Shown one piece after another: positions 1 through 9,053 of a stretch of 53,928 bases of DNA (position 1 is its first letter; each line of letters starts with the position of its first letter). The notes under the pieces are model-generated. The model did no database searches, had not been told where the DNA came from, and saw only the letters and a list, made by a program, of their open reading frames with translations. The stretch lies in the NCBI GenBank assembly GCA_964633225.1, contig CAZWFQ010000021.1, forward strand, positions 1 through 53,928. The letters run 5' to 3'. Position numbers and translations under genes: made by a program. Source of the stretch: JAKQIM01 sp964633225 (GTDB lineage Bacteria > Chloroflexota > Anaerolineae > Anaerolineales > UBA4823).

Positions 1-27
1 AGCAGGCCGATTGGCATCAATTTCAAG

Positions 28-33
28 TATAAT
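28..33 (+). promoter_or_regulatory. -10 box of a probable leaderless gene
   Basis: TATAAT lies 8 bases before the ATG at 42, so transcription would begin at or next to the start codon. No Shine-Dalgarno sequence fits between them. No convincing -35 box is visible, though the window edge is close. Confidence 0.5.
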
Positions 34-41
34 ACGAAATT

Positions 42-749
42 ATGACAAATGATAATAATCTTCGCTCGTGGGCATTGGTGATCGGCGTGCTGCTGATCGT
101 GGCGCTGGGCGCACTGGGGGTGGTGTTTGCGGTGCGCGAAAGCATGGACCAGGCGCGGGAGGTCTTTCAGCCGGTCAATGATATGACCAGCAACCTGGGG
201 ACGCAGGTGGCTTCGGCGCTCAATCCTACCCCTACGGTCATCCCAGACCCGGTGACGATCATCTACCAGGTGCGCAGCCTGGCGCGCCTGGAGACGATCC
301 AGTATTCGATTGAGAAGGTGGTCACCGCTGAGACGGGGCAGGGCGTGTTTGGGCCTTTGTTCGGCGACCGCTTGCTGTTCGTGGCACACGGTGAGGTGAT
401 TGCGGGGATCGACCTGCAGAAGTTGGGCCCGCAGGATATGTGGGTGGAAGGGGGCATCTTGTACGTGCGCCTGCCGCAGACCGAGATCTTCGTTGCCACG
501 CTGAACAACGAAAAATCATACGTCTATGACCGGGATACGGGTCTGCTGACGCATGGGGATGTTAACCTGGAAACGACGGCCCGCCAGGCGGCTGAAGATG
601 CCATTGAACAGGCGGCGATTGAAGACGGCATCTTGGAGCAGGCCCGGCTGAACGCAGAAATTTACATGGAACGGCTGTTGGATACGCTGGGTTTTGAGGA
701 CGTGATCTTCGTCCAGCCGACGTTTGTGCAGCCGACGCAGGTTCCGTAG
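42..749 (+). CDS. DUF4230 domain membrane-anchored protein
   Basis: A 235-residue protein with one N-terminal membrane segment (about residues 9-31) and a short linker. The main domain (about 65-230) resembles DUF4230: a beta-rich part (AHGEVIAGIDLQKL, then VRLPQTEIF) followed by a charged helix and a C-terminal helix carrying the ARLNAEIYMERLL stretch. The function of the family is unknown. The membrane segment suggests that the domain faces outside the cytoplasm. The gene stands alone and ends in a strong terminator at 758-800. The ATG is preceded by a -10 box rather than a ribosome binding site. The family call rests on recalled pattern similarity. Confidence 0.8.
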   Translation: MTNDNNLRSWALVIGVLLIVALGALGVVFAVRESMDQAREVFQPVNDMTSNLGTQVASALNPTPTVIPDPVTIIYQVRSLARLETIQYSIEKVVTAETGQGVFGPLFGDRLLFVAHGEVIAGIDLQKLGPQDMWVEGGILYVRLPQTEIFVATLNNEKSYVYDRDTGLLTHGDVNLETTARQAAEDAIEQAAIEDGILEQARLNAEIYMERLLDTLGFEDVIFVQPTFVQPTQVP

Positions 750-757
750 AAGTGATT

Positions 758-800
758 AAGCAAATCGAGCAGCGTTACACCGCTGCTCGATTTGCTTTTT
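758..800 (+). terminator. Rho-independent terminator
   Basis: A perfect 17-bp stem (758-774 with 781-797) has a 6-base loop and runs into a T tract. It ends the DUF4230 gene. The reverse strand lacks a T tract, so the terminator acts mainly on the plus strand. Confidence 0.9.
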
Positions 801-809
801 AATTTGCGG

Positions 810-1643
810 CTAAATCCGCTCGGTCCAGGCGGGGTGGGCGAATTTTTCGCTCACCAGGCGGGCGGCTTCTGCTTGCTCAATGGGGGTCAGTGCGGAGGGC
901 AAGAGGGCCAGGCTGAGGGTTTCTTGAAAGGCAGCAATGAAGGCCTGGGCGGCTTCTTGCCAGGCGGGGGCGCGGCCGAGCACGGATTGGGCGGTGGTGG
1001 CGCGCCCCAGCAGGCGTTGGGCGGCGGTGCTGCGGGCAGCAGGATCTGGGAAGGCGAGAACCTGGGTGATGCGGCGCAGGTCGCCGGTGAGGGGGAAGGA
1101 GCCATGCTGGAGGACGCCTTCGCGGCGGCGGGCCTGGGCGCTGCCGACCAGCTTTTTGCCGTGGACGGTGATCTCATAATTAGAGGGTGTTTCAAAGCAA
1201 ACGGGGCCTTTGCCATCAGGGCCAGGCGCGGCGGGCGCGGCCTGGGATTGGGCCGGGAGGCCCAGGCGCTGCAGGGCAGCCAGCAGGGCGGCGGATAGGC
1301 AGCGGTAGCTTTCGATGACGCTGCCGGCCAGGCGGGGCTCGGTGAGGGGGCCGCAGATGGAATAGGTGAGCTCATCGGTGTGCAGGATAGCACGCCCGCC
1401 GGTGGGGCGGCGGACGAGATGCCAGCCGCGGGCTTGCAGGGCGGGCAGGTCAACGTCGGCGGCGGGCTGCGCATAGCCCAGGGAGAGACAGGGCGGGTCC
1501 CAGGCGTACAGGCGCAGGGTGGGCGGCACTTCGCCGCGCCCGATGGCGGCCAGGATGGCTTCGTCGACAGCCATGTTCCAGGCGCCGGAGGCGGGCGGGG
1601 TTTGGATCAGCCGCCAGGTGGTGGGGGGATAGGGAAATGTCAT
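810..1643 (-). CDS. lipM: Octanoyl-[GcvH]:protein octanoyltransferase, LipM-like
   Basis: A 277-residue member of the BPL/LplA/LipB superfamily. The cofactor-domain signature RRPTGGRAILHTDELTYS starts near residue 78. Residues 147-171 (GPVCFETPSNYE, then HGKKLVGSAQ) match the LipM pattern. Cys149 corresponds to the acyl-accepting cysteine of Bacillus subtilis LipM, and Lys164 to the conserved lysine. LipM-type enzymes move octanoate from acyl carrier protein to a lipoyl domain, the first step of lipoate synthesis. Here that may serve the 2-oxoacid dehydrogenase whose E1 lies at 39904-41958, or the glycine cleavage system. Lipoate-protein ligase LplA is the alternative, but the cysteine context favours LipM. 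Confidence 0.8.
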   Translation of the reverse strand: MTFPYPPTTWRLIQTPPASGAWNMAVDEAILAAIGRGEVPPTLRLYAWDPPCLSLGYAQPAADVDLPALQARGWHLVRRPTGGRAILHTDELTYSICGPLTEPRLAGSVIESYRCLSAALLAALQRLGLPAQSQAAPAAPGPDGKGPVCFETPSNYEITVHGKKLVGSAQARRREGVLQHGSFPLTGDLRRITQVLAFPDPAARSTAAQRLLGRATTAQSVLGRAPAWQEAAQAFIAAFQETLSLALLPSALTPIEQAEAARLVSEKFAHPAWTERI

Positions 1644-1667
1644 TGCAGGCTCAGCGGCACTTTTAGA

Positions 1668-3837
1668 TCACGGGTAGGCTGAGGAGGATGTAGAGGTCAC
1701 CGTGGGGGTGAGGGTTTCGGTGGCGTTGGGGTCATGCGTGGGCGTGACGGTGCGCGTCAGCGTGGGGCTGGGCGTGATGTTGGGGTCGATGGTGGCGGTG
1801 ATGGTGCGCGTGGCGGTGCGGGTGGGGGTACGCGTGGGCAGGGCAGGCAGCACTTCCATCTTTTGGCGCACCATGATGGTGTAGGGGCTGGCGCGGTGAT
1901 AGCGCCAGAGGGTGAGGTAGCTGTCGCGGGCTGCGTCGCTCTCGCCGGTCAGCTCGTAAGACAGGCCGAGTGTGTAATGGAACAGGTCGCAAACGGCGAA
2001 GGAGACGCAGTCGCTGGCAAAGCGGGGNNNNNNNNNNNNNNNNNNNNNNNNNNNNNNNNNNNNNNNNNNNNNNNNNNNNNNNNNNNNNNNNNNNNNNNNN
2101 NNNNNNNNNNNNNNNNNNNNNNNNNNNGGGGGCCAGGATCCAAAATTCCAGTTTTTGATTGGGGAGAGGCTGTACGGTGAGCCAACGCTCGACCTGCCCA
2201 TCGCGGTTGAAGTCGAAATAACCGCTGGCGCGGGTGCTGACCCCGGCCTGTACCAGGTAGGCCAGGGCCTGAGACGGGTCGTTTGCCTGGCTGGCAGCAA
2301 CCAGGGTTGGCAGGGCACTGCGCAGGTTGCAGAAGGGGGCAGCCTGGCAGGCGCGGTAGAGGTCAGCGGGGCCGGTGTAGCGATCGAGAAAGGCCTGGGC
2401 GGGGGCGATCCAAGAGCTGGCGGGGATAACAGGGGCGGTGGTGATCTGCGATAGGTAACGCTGGGCTTCGGCCTGGTTGCCCAGGGTGGCGTGGTACACG
2501 CCCAGGCGGAAGCGCCAGGCATCCAGGGCGTCGGCGGGGTAGGGGCGTCCGTCTGTATCCAGCTCTGGCGGCCACAGCTCGAGCAGCGGCTCAGCCAATG
2601 AGAGGGCGGCCTGGGGTCCCCAGCGCAGGGCGGCATGGTCGATGATGGTCTCGCAATATGCGTGCAAGCCCGGGATGGGGTGGAGGGTGTATTGGAAGGG
2701 GCCGGCGGTGAAGCGGGCGCCGTCCCAGTGGTAGACCTGGGCGGCATGCACCGGGCAAGCCGGGGAGAGGAGGGCGGTGACTTGCAAATCGCTGCCGCCG
2801 CTGGCGTTGGGCAGGGGGGCCAGGCTGATCTCGAAGCCGGTGCCAAAGTCGAACGGGACCTGGGCGGCTGCGGGCAGTTCCAGCGGGGGGATGGGGGCCA
2901 GGTCAAAGATGTGGGGCGGGGAGAAGGTGGTGACCCCGGGGGCATCCTGGCGGTAGAGCACCAGGTCTTCAAGCCCGTCGCCGGTCAGGTCGCTCAAGAA
3001 ATAAGCCGTTTGGGGCATGTTCTCGAAGTCGAAATCGCCGGTCAGCGGGTAGACCTGCACACCGGTGGGCGATTCGCGCACCCACAGGTAAGCACTGCCA
3101 GCGCCGGTGATCTCGATGAGACGGCGGCTCAGCTCACCGGGCAGGGAAGGCATTTTGTAGACGTTGAGCTGGAGGCGGGTTTCGTATTGGCTGAACCAGG
3201 CGGGCAGATCGTCTACGCGCACTTGGCCTGCCAGGAGGGCCTGGTTGATGAAGGCGGCATAGGCGCTGGGGGCGGCGGGGTCATTCAGGCAGGCCAGGGC
3301 ATAGGCCATGCCCCAGCGCCACTGTTCAGCCTCAAGCACCAGGGGATAGCGCAAGAGGGCCTCTTGTTGGGCCAGGTACAGGGCCCGGTACCACTCGGCG
3401 GTGCGGGTGGTGGCGGCTTTGGATTCGAGCAGGGCAATGAGGCGGGCGGCATCTTCTGCTCCCCAAGAGGCATAGATGCGGTAGCGGTAATTTTCTTTGA
3501 AAGGTGTAGTGACGGGTAGGGTGGGGACGGGGGTTTGGGTGCTGGTGGGCGTAATGGTGGCGGTGTTGGTGGGGGTTTCAGAGGGGCGGAAGGTCCAGGT
3601 GGGGCGCGGGGTGACGGTTTGGGTGGCGGTGGGGGTGGGGGTGATGGTTGGCGAGGGGGTTACGGTTGCGCTGGGCGGCAGGGGGGTGGGAGATGGTTCT
3701 GGACGGACAGCGGTAATGAAATTGACCAGCGTGATGGTGAAAACCAGCAACGCCAGGCCCAGGATGAGCAGGGTGATGGGAAGCAGGCGGTTGCGGGGTG
3801 GGGTGGAGGACATGGGGCGTTGGCAATCACGCCGCAT
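1668..3837 (-). CDS. Membrane-anchored surface protein with Pro/Thr linkers, interrupted by a gap
   Basis: Not a family I recognise by name. One membrane segment (about residues 18-42) is followed by a Pro/Thr-rich spacer (about 47-110). A large helical region comes next, with calcium-loop-like stretches (DLTGDGLEDLV and DFNRDGQVERW, resembling FG-GAP or EF-type loops) and TPR-like helices (YHATLGNQAEAQRYL; HYTLGLSYELTGESDAARDSY). A second Thr/Pro-rich tail ends the protein. The 100-N gap at 2028-2127 cuts the gene, and the two halves lie in different frames only because the gap length is arbitrary. The start at 3837 sits just after the dapA-like stop, and Met9 at 3813 is an alternative. It probably sits outside the membrane. 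Confidence 0.65.
2028..2127. other. Assembly gap (100 N)
   Basis: An exact run of 100 N, a placeholder of unknown true length, inside the surface-protein gene. The downstream frame shift follows from it and is not evidence of a pseudogene. Confidence 0.99.
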
Positions 3838-3843
3838 TGGCGA

Positions 3844-4767
3844 TCAGGCGGCAAAGGGCTGGAGCGCAGCCGAGAGCTCGTCGAGAACGGTGTTGAGCGT
3901 GGAATGAGCAACCGGCAGCAGGGGCGGGCGGACGGCCCAATAGGGCAGGCCGTGCTCTTGCGCCAGGAGGGATTTAATGAGGGGGGGGAAGGGCTGGTAG
4001 CGCTCTAAGACAGTGCGGACGGCATCCAGGCGGGCCTGGGCGGCCTGGTTGGATGCACCAGCCTGGTAAGAATCCCAAACCTGGCGCAGGTCGGGCGAAC
4101 GCAGGTTGGCTACGGCGGTGATGCAGCCGGAGGCCTGGGCCTGGAGGGCCGAGCTAAATAAGCGGTCGTTGCCGTTGAGGACGATGAGATCTTTGCCGAA
4201 GCGCTGGCCCAGGAGGCGGGCGTGCTCAGGATCATTGGATGAATCTTTGACGCCCACAAAACGGCCGGGGAAGGTTTCTAGCAGGCGGGCCAACAGGTCG
4301 AGCGAGAAGCCCACGCCGGTGATGGGGGGGATATGGTAGGCCATCAGGGCCCCGCCGGAGGGAACGGCGCGGCGCAGGACCTGGCTGAACCACTCGAACA
4401 GCCCGTCATCCGATACTTTGCGGAAGTAGTAGGGCGGCAGGACCACCACGCCATCAAAGCCCAGGTCAAAGGCAAAGCGGGTGATGGCGATGGTTTCATC
4501 CAGGCTGGGGGTGCCGGTGCCAGCTAAGAGGCGGAAACCTGGCAGCCCGTGACGGGCCTGGCTGGCGGCCTGGAAGATCTTGATACGCTCGGCGGCGGAG
4601 AAGGAGGGGCCTTCGCCTGTGGTGCCCAAGAGCAGGGCGCCATGGCAGCCGCGCTGTGCGAGAAAAGAAAGCAGCCCCGAGAAGGCTTCAGGAGTGGGCG
4701 TGAAGTGTGAATCCAGGGGGGTAACAGCGGCGGCATAAACGCCGGAGATGGGATGGTGGTGCTGCAT
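3844..4767 (-). CDS. DapA/N-acetylneuraminate lyase family aldolase
   Basis: A 307-residue class I aldolase-type TIM barrel. Visible hallmarks are the GTTGEG substrate loop (48-53), the Schiff-base lysine Lys174 in GVKDSSND and Tyr144 in the motif YHIP, where most family members have YNxP. Members include dihydrodipicolinate synthase, N-acetylneuraminate lyase and keto-sugar-acid aldolases, and substrate cannot be read from sequence. The gene is divergent from the ROK regulator of the glucan locus, and no lysine-pathway gene is nearby. A sugar-acid or similar keto-acid lyase is therefore at least as likely as DapA. Its ATG is 6 bases from a TATAAT box, so it is probably leaderless. Confidence 0.8.
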   Translation of the reverse strand: MQHHHPISGVYAAAVTPLDSHFTPTPEAFSGLLSFLAQRGCHGALLLGTTGEGPSFSAAERIKIFQAASQARHGLPGFRLLAGTGTPSLDETIAITRFAFDLGFDGVVVLPPYYFRKVSDDGLFEWFSQVLRRAVPSGGALMAYHIPPITGVGFSLDLLARLLETFPGRFVGVKDSSNDPEHARLLGQRFGKDLIVLNGNDRLFSSALQAQASGCITAVANLRSPDLRQVWDSYQAGASNQAAQARLDAVRTVLERYQPFPPLIKSLLAQEHGLPYWAVRPPLLPVAHSTLNTVLDELSAALQPFAA

Positions 4768-4773
4768 GAGTAG

Positions 4774-4779
4774 ATTATA
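4774..4779 (-). promoter_or_regulatory. -10 box for the DapA-family gene
   Basis: Read on the minus strand, TATAAT ends 6 bases before the ATG at 4767. This is the leaderless arrangement repeated at several other genes in the window. Confidence 0.5.
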
Positions 4780-4866
4780 ACCGCTAATCTGCTTGAAACG
4801 CGCGGTTAACGATACTGGTTGGCGAAAAGAAACCTTTGTTCGTTACATTAACAATTGCAGGTATTG

Positions 4867-4883
4867 TGTCAATTAACTTGACA
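4867..4883. promoter_or_regulatory. Candidate ROK operator palindrome
   Basis: The inverted repeat TGTCAA-TTAAC-TTGACA has 6-bp perfect arms and a 5-base spacer. Its right arm is the -35 hexamer of the ROK gene promoter. A repressor bound here would block RNA polymerase, which fits autoregulation by the ROK protein. It may also affect the divergent aldolase gene. Confidence 0.55.
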
Positions 4884-4906
4884 AACCATGAAATGTTTGC
4901 TAAAAT
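4878..4906 (+). promoter_or_regulatory. Sigma70-type promoter of the ROK gene
   Basis: Consensus TTGACA (4878-4883), a 17-base spacer and TAAAAT (4901-4906). Transcription should start near 4913, about 34 bases before the TTG start codon. This is the best-formed promoter in the window. Confidence 0.8.
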
Positions 4907-4946
4907 TTCAGCCATTGTGCAGGCTAAGTAGTGTTGAGATAGTCCC

Positions 4947-6167
4947 TTGGATACACCCACCACCCCCCTTCGAATTGGCGTTGTCAAAAACCTGAACAAA
5001 CGGGTTATTTTGGATATGATCCGTTTCTCGCCTGGCGGCATTTCGCGGGCAGAGTTGGCGCGCCAGATGGATCTGACCCGTTCGGCGGTCTCGACGATCG
5101 TGGATACGCTGGTGCAGGATGGGCTGGTGAGCGAGGCCGAAGATGGCCCGGCAACGGGCGGGCGGCGTCCGATCATGTTAGAGATCAATCCGCGACGGGG
5201 TTTTGTGGCGGGGATTGATATGGGGGCGACGCACCTGGGTTTGGTGGTGACGGATTTTTCGGCACACGTGCTGCAAGAGCTGGAAGTGCCTTTTGACGTG
5301 GCGGCTGGCCCGAAGGTGTGTGTGCCCGAGGTGGATGCCCAGTTGGGCAACCTGTTGCAGCGGGCGGGGCTGAGCCTGCGAGACGTGATGACGATCGGGA
5401 TCGGCGTGCCGGGCCCGGTGGACTTGCAGGCAGGGATGGTCAGCGCGCCGCCGATTATGCCGGGTTGGGATGGGTATCCCATCCGCTCTGAGCTGCAGCA
5501 GCGCTGGCAGCGGCCTGTTTCGCTGGGTAACGACGCCGAATTGGGCGCCCTTGGCGAGTGGGCCTATGGGGCCGGGCGCAATGAACACAACCTGGCTTAC
5601 CTGAAGGTGGGCAGCGGGGTGGGGGCGGGCCTGTTGATTGATGGGCATATCTACCGCGGCGCTACCGGATCGGCCGGAGAGATCGGCCATATTACTATTC
5701 AAGAGAACGGCCCACTGTGCAGCTGCGGAAACCATGGCTGCCTGGAAGCGATGGCGGGCGGAAATGCGATTGCCCGCAAGGCGCGTGAGGCAGTGCGTTT
5801 GGGACGCCGCACGCAGCTTTCGACGATTGACGTAGAGCGCATCACGGCGCGTGATGTGGCCTCGGCTGCCCGCATGGGCGACCTGGTGGCCCAGCAGATT
5901 GTGACGGAAGCGGGCTTTCATCTGGGGGTAGCTGTGGCGAGCCTGGTCAACCTGTTCAACCCCAGTATGGTGGTGGTAGGTGGCGGGATCTCGCAGATGG
6001 GTGATCTGCTTCTGGAGCCCATTCGAAAAACAGTGCGGGAGCGCAGCTTGCGATCAGCGGCCCAGGCGGTACGGATCAACTCGGCCGTGCTTGGCCGGAG
6101 GTCATCCAGTATGGGGGCGATTGTACAATCAATCAATGTAGTCCTCGACCAGATGGTTGAGGGGTGA
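4947..6167 (+). CDS. ROK family transcriptional regulator (NagC/XylR type)
   Basis: A 406-residue protein with an N-terminal winged helix-turn-helix (about 10-75; ISRAELARQMDLTRSAVSTIVDTL) and a ROK sugar-kinase-like domain (about 85-400). The ROK domain shows GIDMGATHLG, GVPGPVD and the zinc motif CSCGNHGCLE (about 258-267). Proteins of this build bind sugars and act as repressors or activators of uptake and catabolic genes. It heads the glucan locus and probably controls it. The start is TTG at 4947, the only in-frame choice that gives the complete helix-turn-helix. The upstream palindrome overlaps its own -35 box. It could retain kinase activity, but the fused DNA-binding domain argues for regulation. 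Confidence 0.9.
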   Translation: MDTPTTPLRIGVVKNLNKRVILDMIRFSPGGISRAELARQMDLTRSAVSTIVDTLVQDGLVSEAEDGPATGGRRPIMLEINPRRGFVAGIDMGATHLGLVVTDFSAHVLQELEVPFDVAAGPKVCVPEVDAQLGNLLQRAGLSLRDVMTIGIGVPGPVDLQAGMVSAPPIMPGWDGYPIRSELQQRWQRPVSLGNDAELGALGEWAYGAGRNEHNLAYLKVGSGVGAGLLIDGHIYRGATGSAGEIGHITIQENGPLCSCGNHGCLEAMAGGNAIARKAREAVRLGRRTQLSTIDVERITARDVASAARMGDLVAQQIVTEAGFHLGVAVASLVNLFNPSMVVVGGGISQMGDLLLEPIRKTVRERSLRSAAQAVRINSAVLGRRSSSMGAIVQSINVVLDQMVEG

Positions 6168-6326
6168 GTTTTTCCTGAAAGGAGGAGAACAACCAATCGC
6201 CCAAAGGAACCCATACGCCCAAAATTGTTGTAAGTGGTTGATAGGCCAGGCTTATTGCCCGGTTTATTGCCAAAAGAGCCAAGAGCTCGACCAATCTAAC
6301 CAAGTTAAGGAAAAAGGAGAAAGAAT

Positions 6327-7563
6327 ATGATTAAGAAAATTTGGACCGTGCTGACATTCGTCTTGTTAGCTACCATGGTCCTGGCTGCCTGCTCGCCGGC
6401 TGCCACCGCCACGGNNNNNNNNNNNNNNNNNNNNNNNNNNNNNNNNNNNNNNNNNNNNNNNNNNNNNNNNNNNNNNNNNNNNNNNNNNNNNNNNNNNNNN
6501 NNNNNNNNNNNNNNATATCATCGTTGAGCGCACGCACTATGAGAACGAAGCCCTGCGCGACCAGTTCCAGACCGCCTCGTTGGCCGAATCGGCCCCCGAA
6601 ATCGTGCGCGTCCCGAACGACTTCGCCGGTCCGTTCAGCGTTCTGCAGATCATTGCCCCGATGACCGATCTCTTCGACCAGGCTTTCCTGGATCAGTTCT
6701 ACGAAGGCGCTTTGGGCAACGCAGTGGTTGGCGGCACCAAGTGGGGCCTGCCCGACAACTACGGTAACCATCTGATGCTGCTCTACAACAAGAGCCTTGT
6801 TGCTGAGCCGCCTGCGACCTTTGAAGAACTCATCACCATGGCCAAAGACCTGACCAAAGACGGCGTTCAGGGCTTTGCCTACAACTTGAATGAGCCCTAC
6901 TGGGGCGCTGGCTTCTACGGCGCTTTCGGTGGCTGGCCTCTGGATGCGGACGACAAACCGCAGTTCGATAACCAGGCCTTCATCGACTACCTGACCTTCG
7001 TTGCTTCTCTGAAGACCGATGGTATCGTCCCCGCGGAATGCGATTACGCTTGCGCTGACACTGGCTTCAAAGAAGGCACCACCGCCATGATCATCAATGG
7101 CGACTGGTCGCTGGGTGATTACACCACCGCTCTGGGCGAGAACCTGGGCACCGCCCCGGTCCCGACCATCAATGGTAACCCCTACACCGAAATGACCGGT
7201 GGCAAGTACTTCATGGTTTCTAATGCGGTGCTCGATAACCCCGCCAAGAAGGAAGCTGTGATCAAATTCCTCACCTTCATGACCTCGGCTGAAGTTCAGA
7301 CCCGCTGGCTGGAAGGCCAGTCTCGCCTGCCTTCGATGATCTCTGTGTCTGAGAATCCCCTGATCGCCAGCGATCCGATCCTGTCTGGCTCGATGGCTGC
7401 CCTGGCCAATGGTCTTGGCCAGCCTGCGGCTGCCTCGATGCGCTGCGCGTGGGACGCCTGGCGCCCCAACCTGGAAGGCGTGAACGCCGGCACCGTGACC
7501 CCTGCGGATGCTGCTGCTGCTGCCCAGGCGGCTGCCGACGAGTGCATGGCCACTCTGGAGTAG
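6327..7563 (+). CDS. Sugar ABC transporter substrate-binding lipoprotein, interrupted by a gap
   Basis: The N-terminus has a lipoprotein signal peptide with lipobox LAAC (Cys at about residue 22). After the 100-N gap the sequence continues as a family 1 (MalE-like) extracellular binding protein. It shows GTKWGLPDNYGN, a Trp-rich central part, NGDWSLGDY and a C-terminal TPADAAAAAQAAADEC stretch typical of these proteins. AAGGAG lies 7 bases before the ATG. It is the first gene after the ROK regulator and is followed by MalF- and MalG-type permeases, so it should supply them with an oligosaccharide. Frame and length across the gap are unknown. A cysteine pair (AECDYACAD) may form a disulfide. 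Confidence 0.85.
6415..6514. other. Assembly gap (100 N)
   Basis: A placeholder run of 100 N that removes part of the N-terminal lobe of the first binding protein. Its true length is unknown. Confidence 0.99.
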
Positions 7564-7604
7564 TCCACCTGACTGGTCGTTATGACTAGTCGCCTGTAAT
7601 CCTC

Positions 7605-7636
7605 AAGACGGGGGGGCGGCTTCTGCCCCCCGTCTT
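7605..7636 (+). terminator. Stem-loop between binding-protein and permease genes
   Basis: Arms AAGACGGGGGG and CCCCCCGTCTT pair perfectly around a loop of about 10 bases. No long T tract follows, so it is more likely a leaky attenuator or a 3'-end stabiliser than a full terminator. It sits where an excess of binding protein over permease would be useful. Confidence 0.6.
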
Positions 7637-7708
7637 CTACTTATCGTATATAATTAGCTGTGAAGTTAATCGCCAGGGATCACGGCTGTACCTAAGGAGT
7701 GGCACACT

Positions 7709-8986
7709 ATGGATAACACCTCAACGTTGCGTCGTTACTTGCCAGCGGGTCTGTGGGTGGTGGTGGGGTTGGCAGTATTTTTCTTACTGCGCAGTTGGAT
7801 TGCCCCGTACACGGATGGCATCAGCTTGAATGCCGAGATCATCATTGATAGCATCAAGCAGATTGGTGGTTTTGTTCTGGCTGTGCTGGTGTTCCTGGCG
7901 GTGATTGAGATTTATTTTTACCAGATCTTCTTCCGTAAGCCAGGTAACGTGACCAACGCAGTGGTGATCCGCTTTGTGCAGGCGGTGTTGGCTTTTGTGG
8001 CGTTGATGCTGCTGGTGGTGTTCTTGGAACTGACCGATCTGGTGCGGCTGGGCGAGGGGGCCCTGGGGACGTTCTTCCGGTCGCCGGGGACATTGTTTGA
8101 GTCGTTGAAGACCGGGCTGGTCAATTCTCAGATGGTAGAGAGCGAAGGGGCCACGATGGCGGCGGGTGGGATTGTGGTTTTGGTGATCCTGGGGCTGTTT
8201 GGGCTGATCCACGCGCTGAGCGAGCCGCGTCACAGCCGCCTGGGATTGGCTTACCTTTTGATCTTGCCGGCTGTGGTTGGGATGCTATTTTTGATTGTTT
8301 ATCCTTTCTTGTACGAGATCCGCCTGGCTTTTTCCAACGCCTCGCTGGGAACCCAGGCGACCAAGAATGCTTCGTATGGTCTACAGTATGGTTGGGAAAA
8401 CCTGGTGACCCTGTTTACCGGCAACGTGGCCAAAGATGCCAAGTTTTTTGAAGTGTTTGCGCGTACGATCTTATGGACGGGGATCAATGTGGTCTTTCAT
8501 GTCAGCGGTGGGATGGGGTTGGCCCTGCTGTTGAACCGGCCGATGAAGGTGCAGGGCCTGTACCGTACGTTGTTGGTCTTCCCATGGGCCATCCCAACTA
8601 CTATTGCGGCCATGGCTTTGCGGAATGAGTTCGACAGCAAGTACGGCATGTTCAACATCATCTTGGGGAACATCCATAATTTTGTNNNNNNNNNNNNNNN
8701 NNNNNNNNNNNNNNNNNNNNNNNNNNNNNNNNNNNNNNNNNNNNNNNNNNNNNNNNNNNNNNNNNNNNNNNNNNNNNNNNNNNNNTTTGATGTCATTTAC
8801 CTGATCACGCAGGGCGGCCCGCAGGAGAAAACGGATATCCTGGTTTCTTCGATGTATAAAGCGGCATTCTCTTTCTACCGCTATGGGTTCACGGCGATGT
8901 TTGCCCTGGTGATCTTCATTGTTTTATTTGTCTTTACGCTGTTCTACATGCGCATCACGGGCGGCCTGAAGGGCGCCACGGAGTAA
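7709..8986 (+). CDS. Sugar ABC transporter permease, MalF type, with extra N-terminal membrane segments
   Basis: About 425 residues. Before the usual permease core there are roughly 175 extra residues with several hydrophobic segments (about 12-30, 50-75, 88-112, 150-172). The core starts near GLAYLLILPAVVGML and includes NVVFHVSGGMGLALLLNRP. The cytoplasmic EAA loop that contacts the ATPase probably falls inside the gap at 8686-8785. The end (DVIYLITQGGPQEKTDIL, then FYMRITGG) is typical of MalF. AAGGAG precedes the ATG. It pairs with the next gene and the binding protein before it. The extra segments recall the additional N-terminal helices of Escherichia coli MalF. Confidence 0.87.
   Translation: MDNTSTLRRYLPAGLWVVVGLAVFFLLRSWIAPYTDGISLNAEIIIDSIKQIGGFVLAVLVFLAVIEIYFYQIFFRKPGNVTNAVVIRFVQAVLAFVALMLLVVFLELTDLVRLGEGALGTFFRSPGTLFESLKTGLVNSQMVESEGATMAAGGIVVLVILGLFGLIHALSEPRHSRLGLAYLLILPAVVGMLFLIVYPFLYEIRLAFSNASLGTQATKNASYGLQYGWENLVTLFTGNVAKDAKFFEVFARTILWTGINVVFHVSGGMGLALLLNRPMKVQGLYRTLLVFPWAIPTTIAAMALRNEFDSKYGMFNIILGNIHNFXXXXXXXXXXXXXXXXXXXXXXXXXXXXXXXXXXFDVIYLITQGGPQEKTDILVSSMYKAAFSFYRYGFTAMFALVIFIVLFVFTLFYMRITGGLKGATE
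8686..8785. other. Assembly gap (100 N)
   Basis: A placeholder run of 100 N within the MalF-type gene. The reading frame happens to stay open across it, but the true length is unknown. Confidence 0.99.
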
Positions 8987-9053
8987 CGACGGAAATCGTT
9001 ACGATAATGGATCGAGATTGCGATCGTTGTTACGAGAGATTAGGAGCGAGATT

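Noticed and set aside
792..1298. Plus-strand frame of 168 residues opposite the LipM gene
   Set aside because: Gly/Ala-rich shadow of a recognised minus-strand enzyme; many other long antisense frames in this GC-rich window are of the same kind.
6238..6266. Possible promoter upstream of the first binding protein (TTGATA with GGTTTA)
   Set aside because: The -10 match is poor, and read-through from the ROK promoter could serve the genes.
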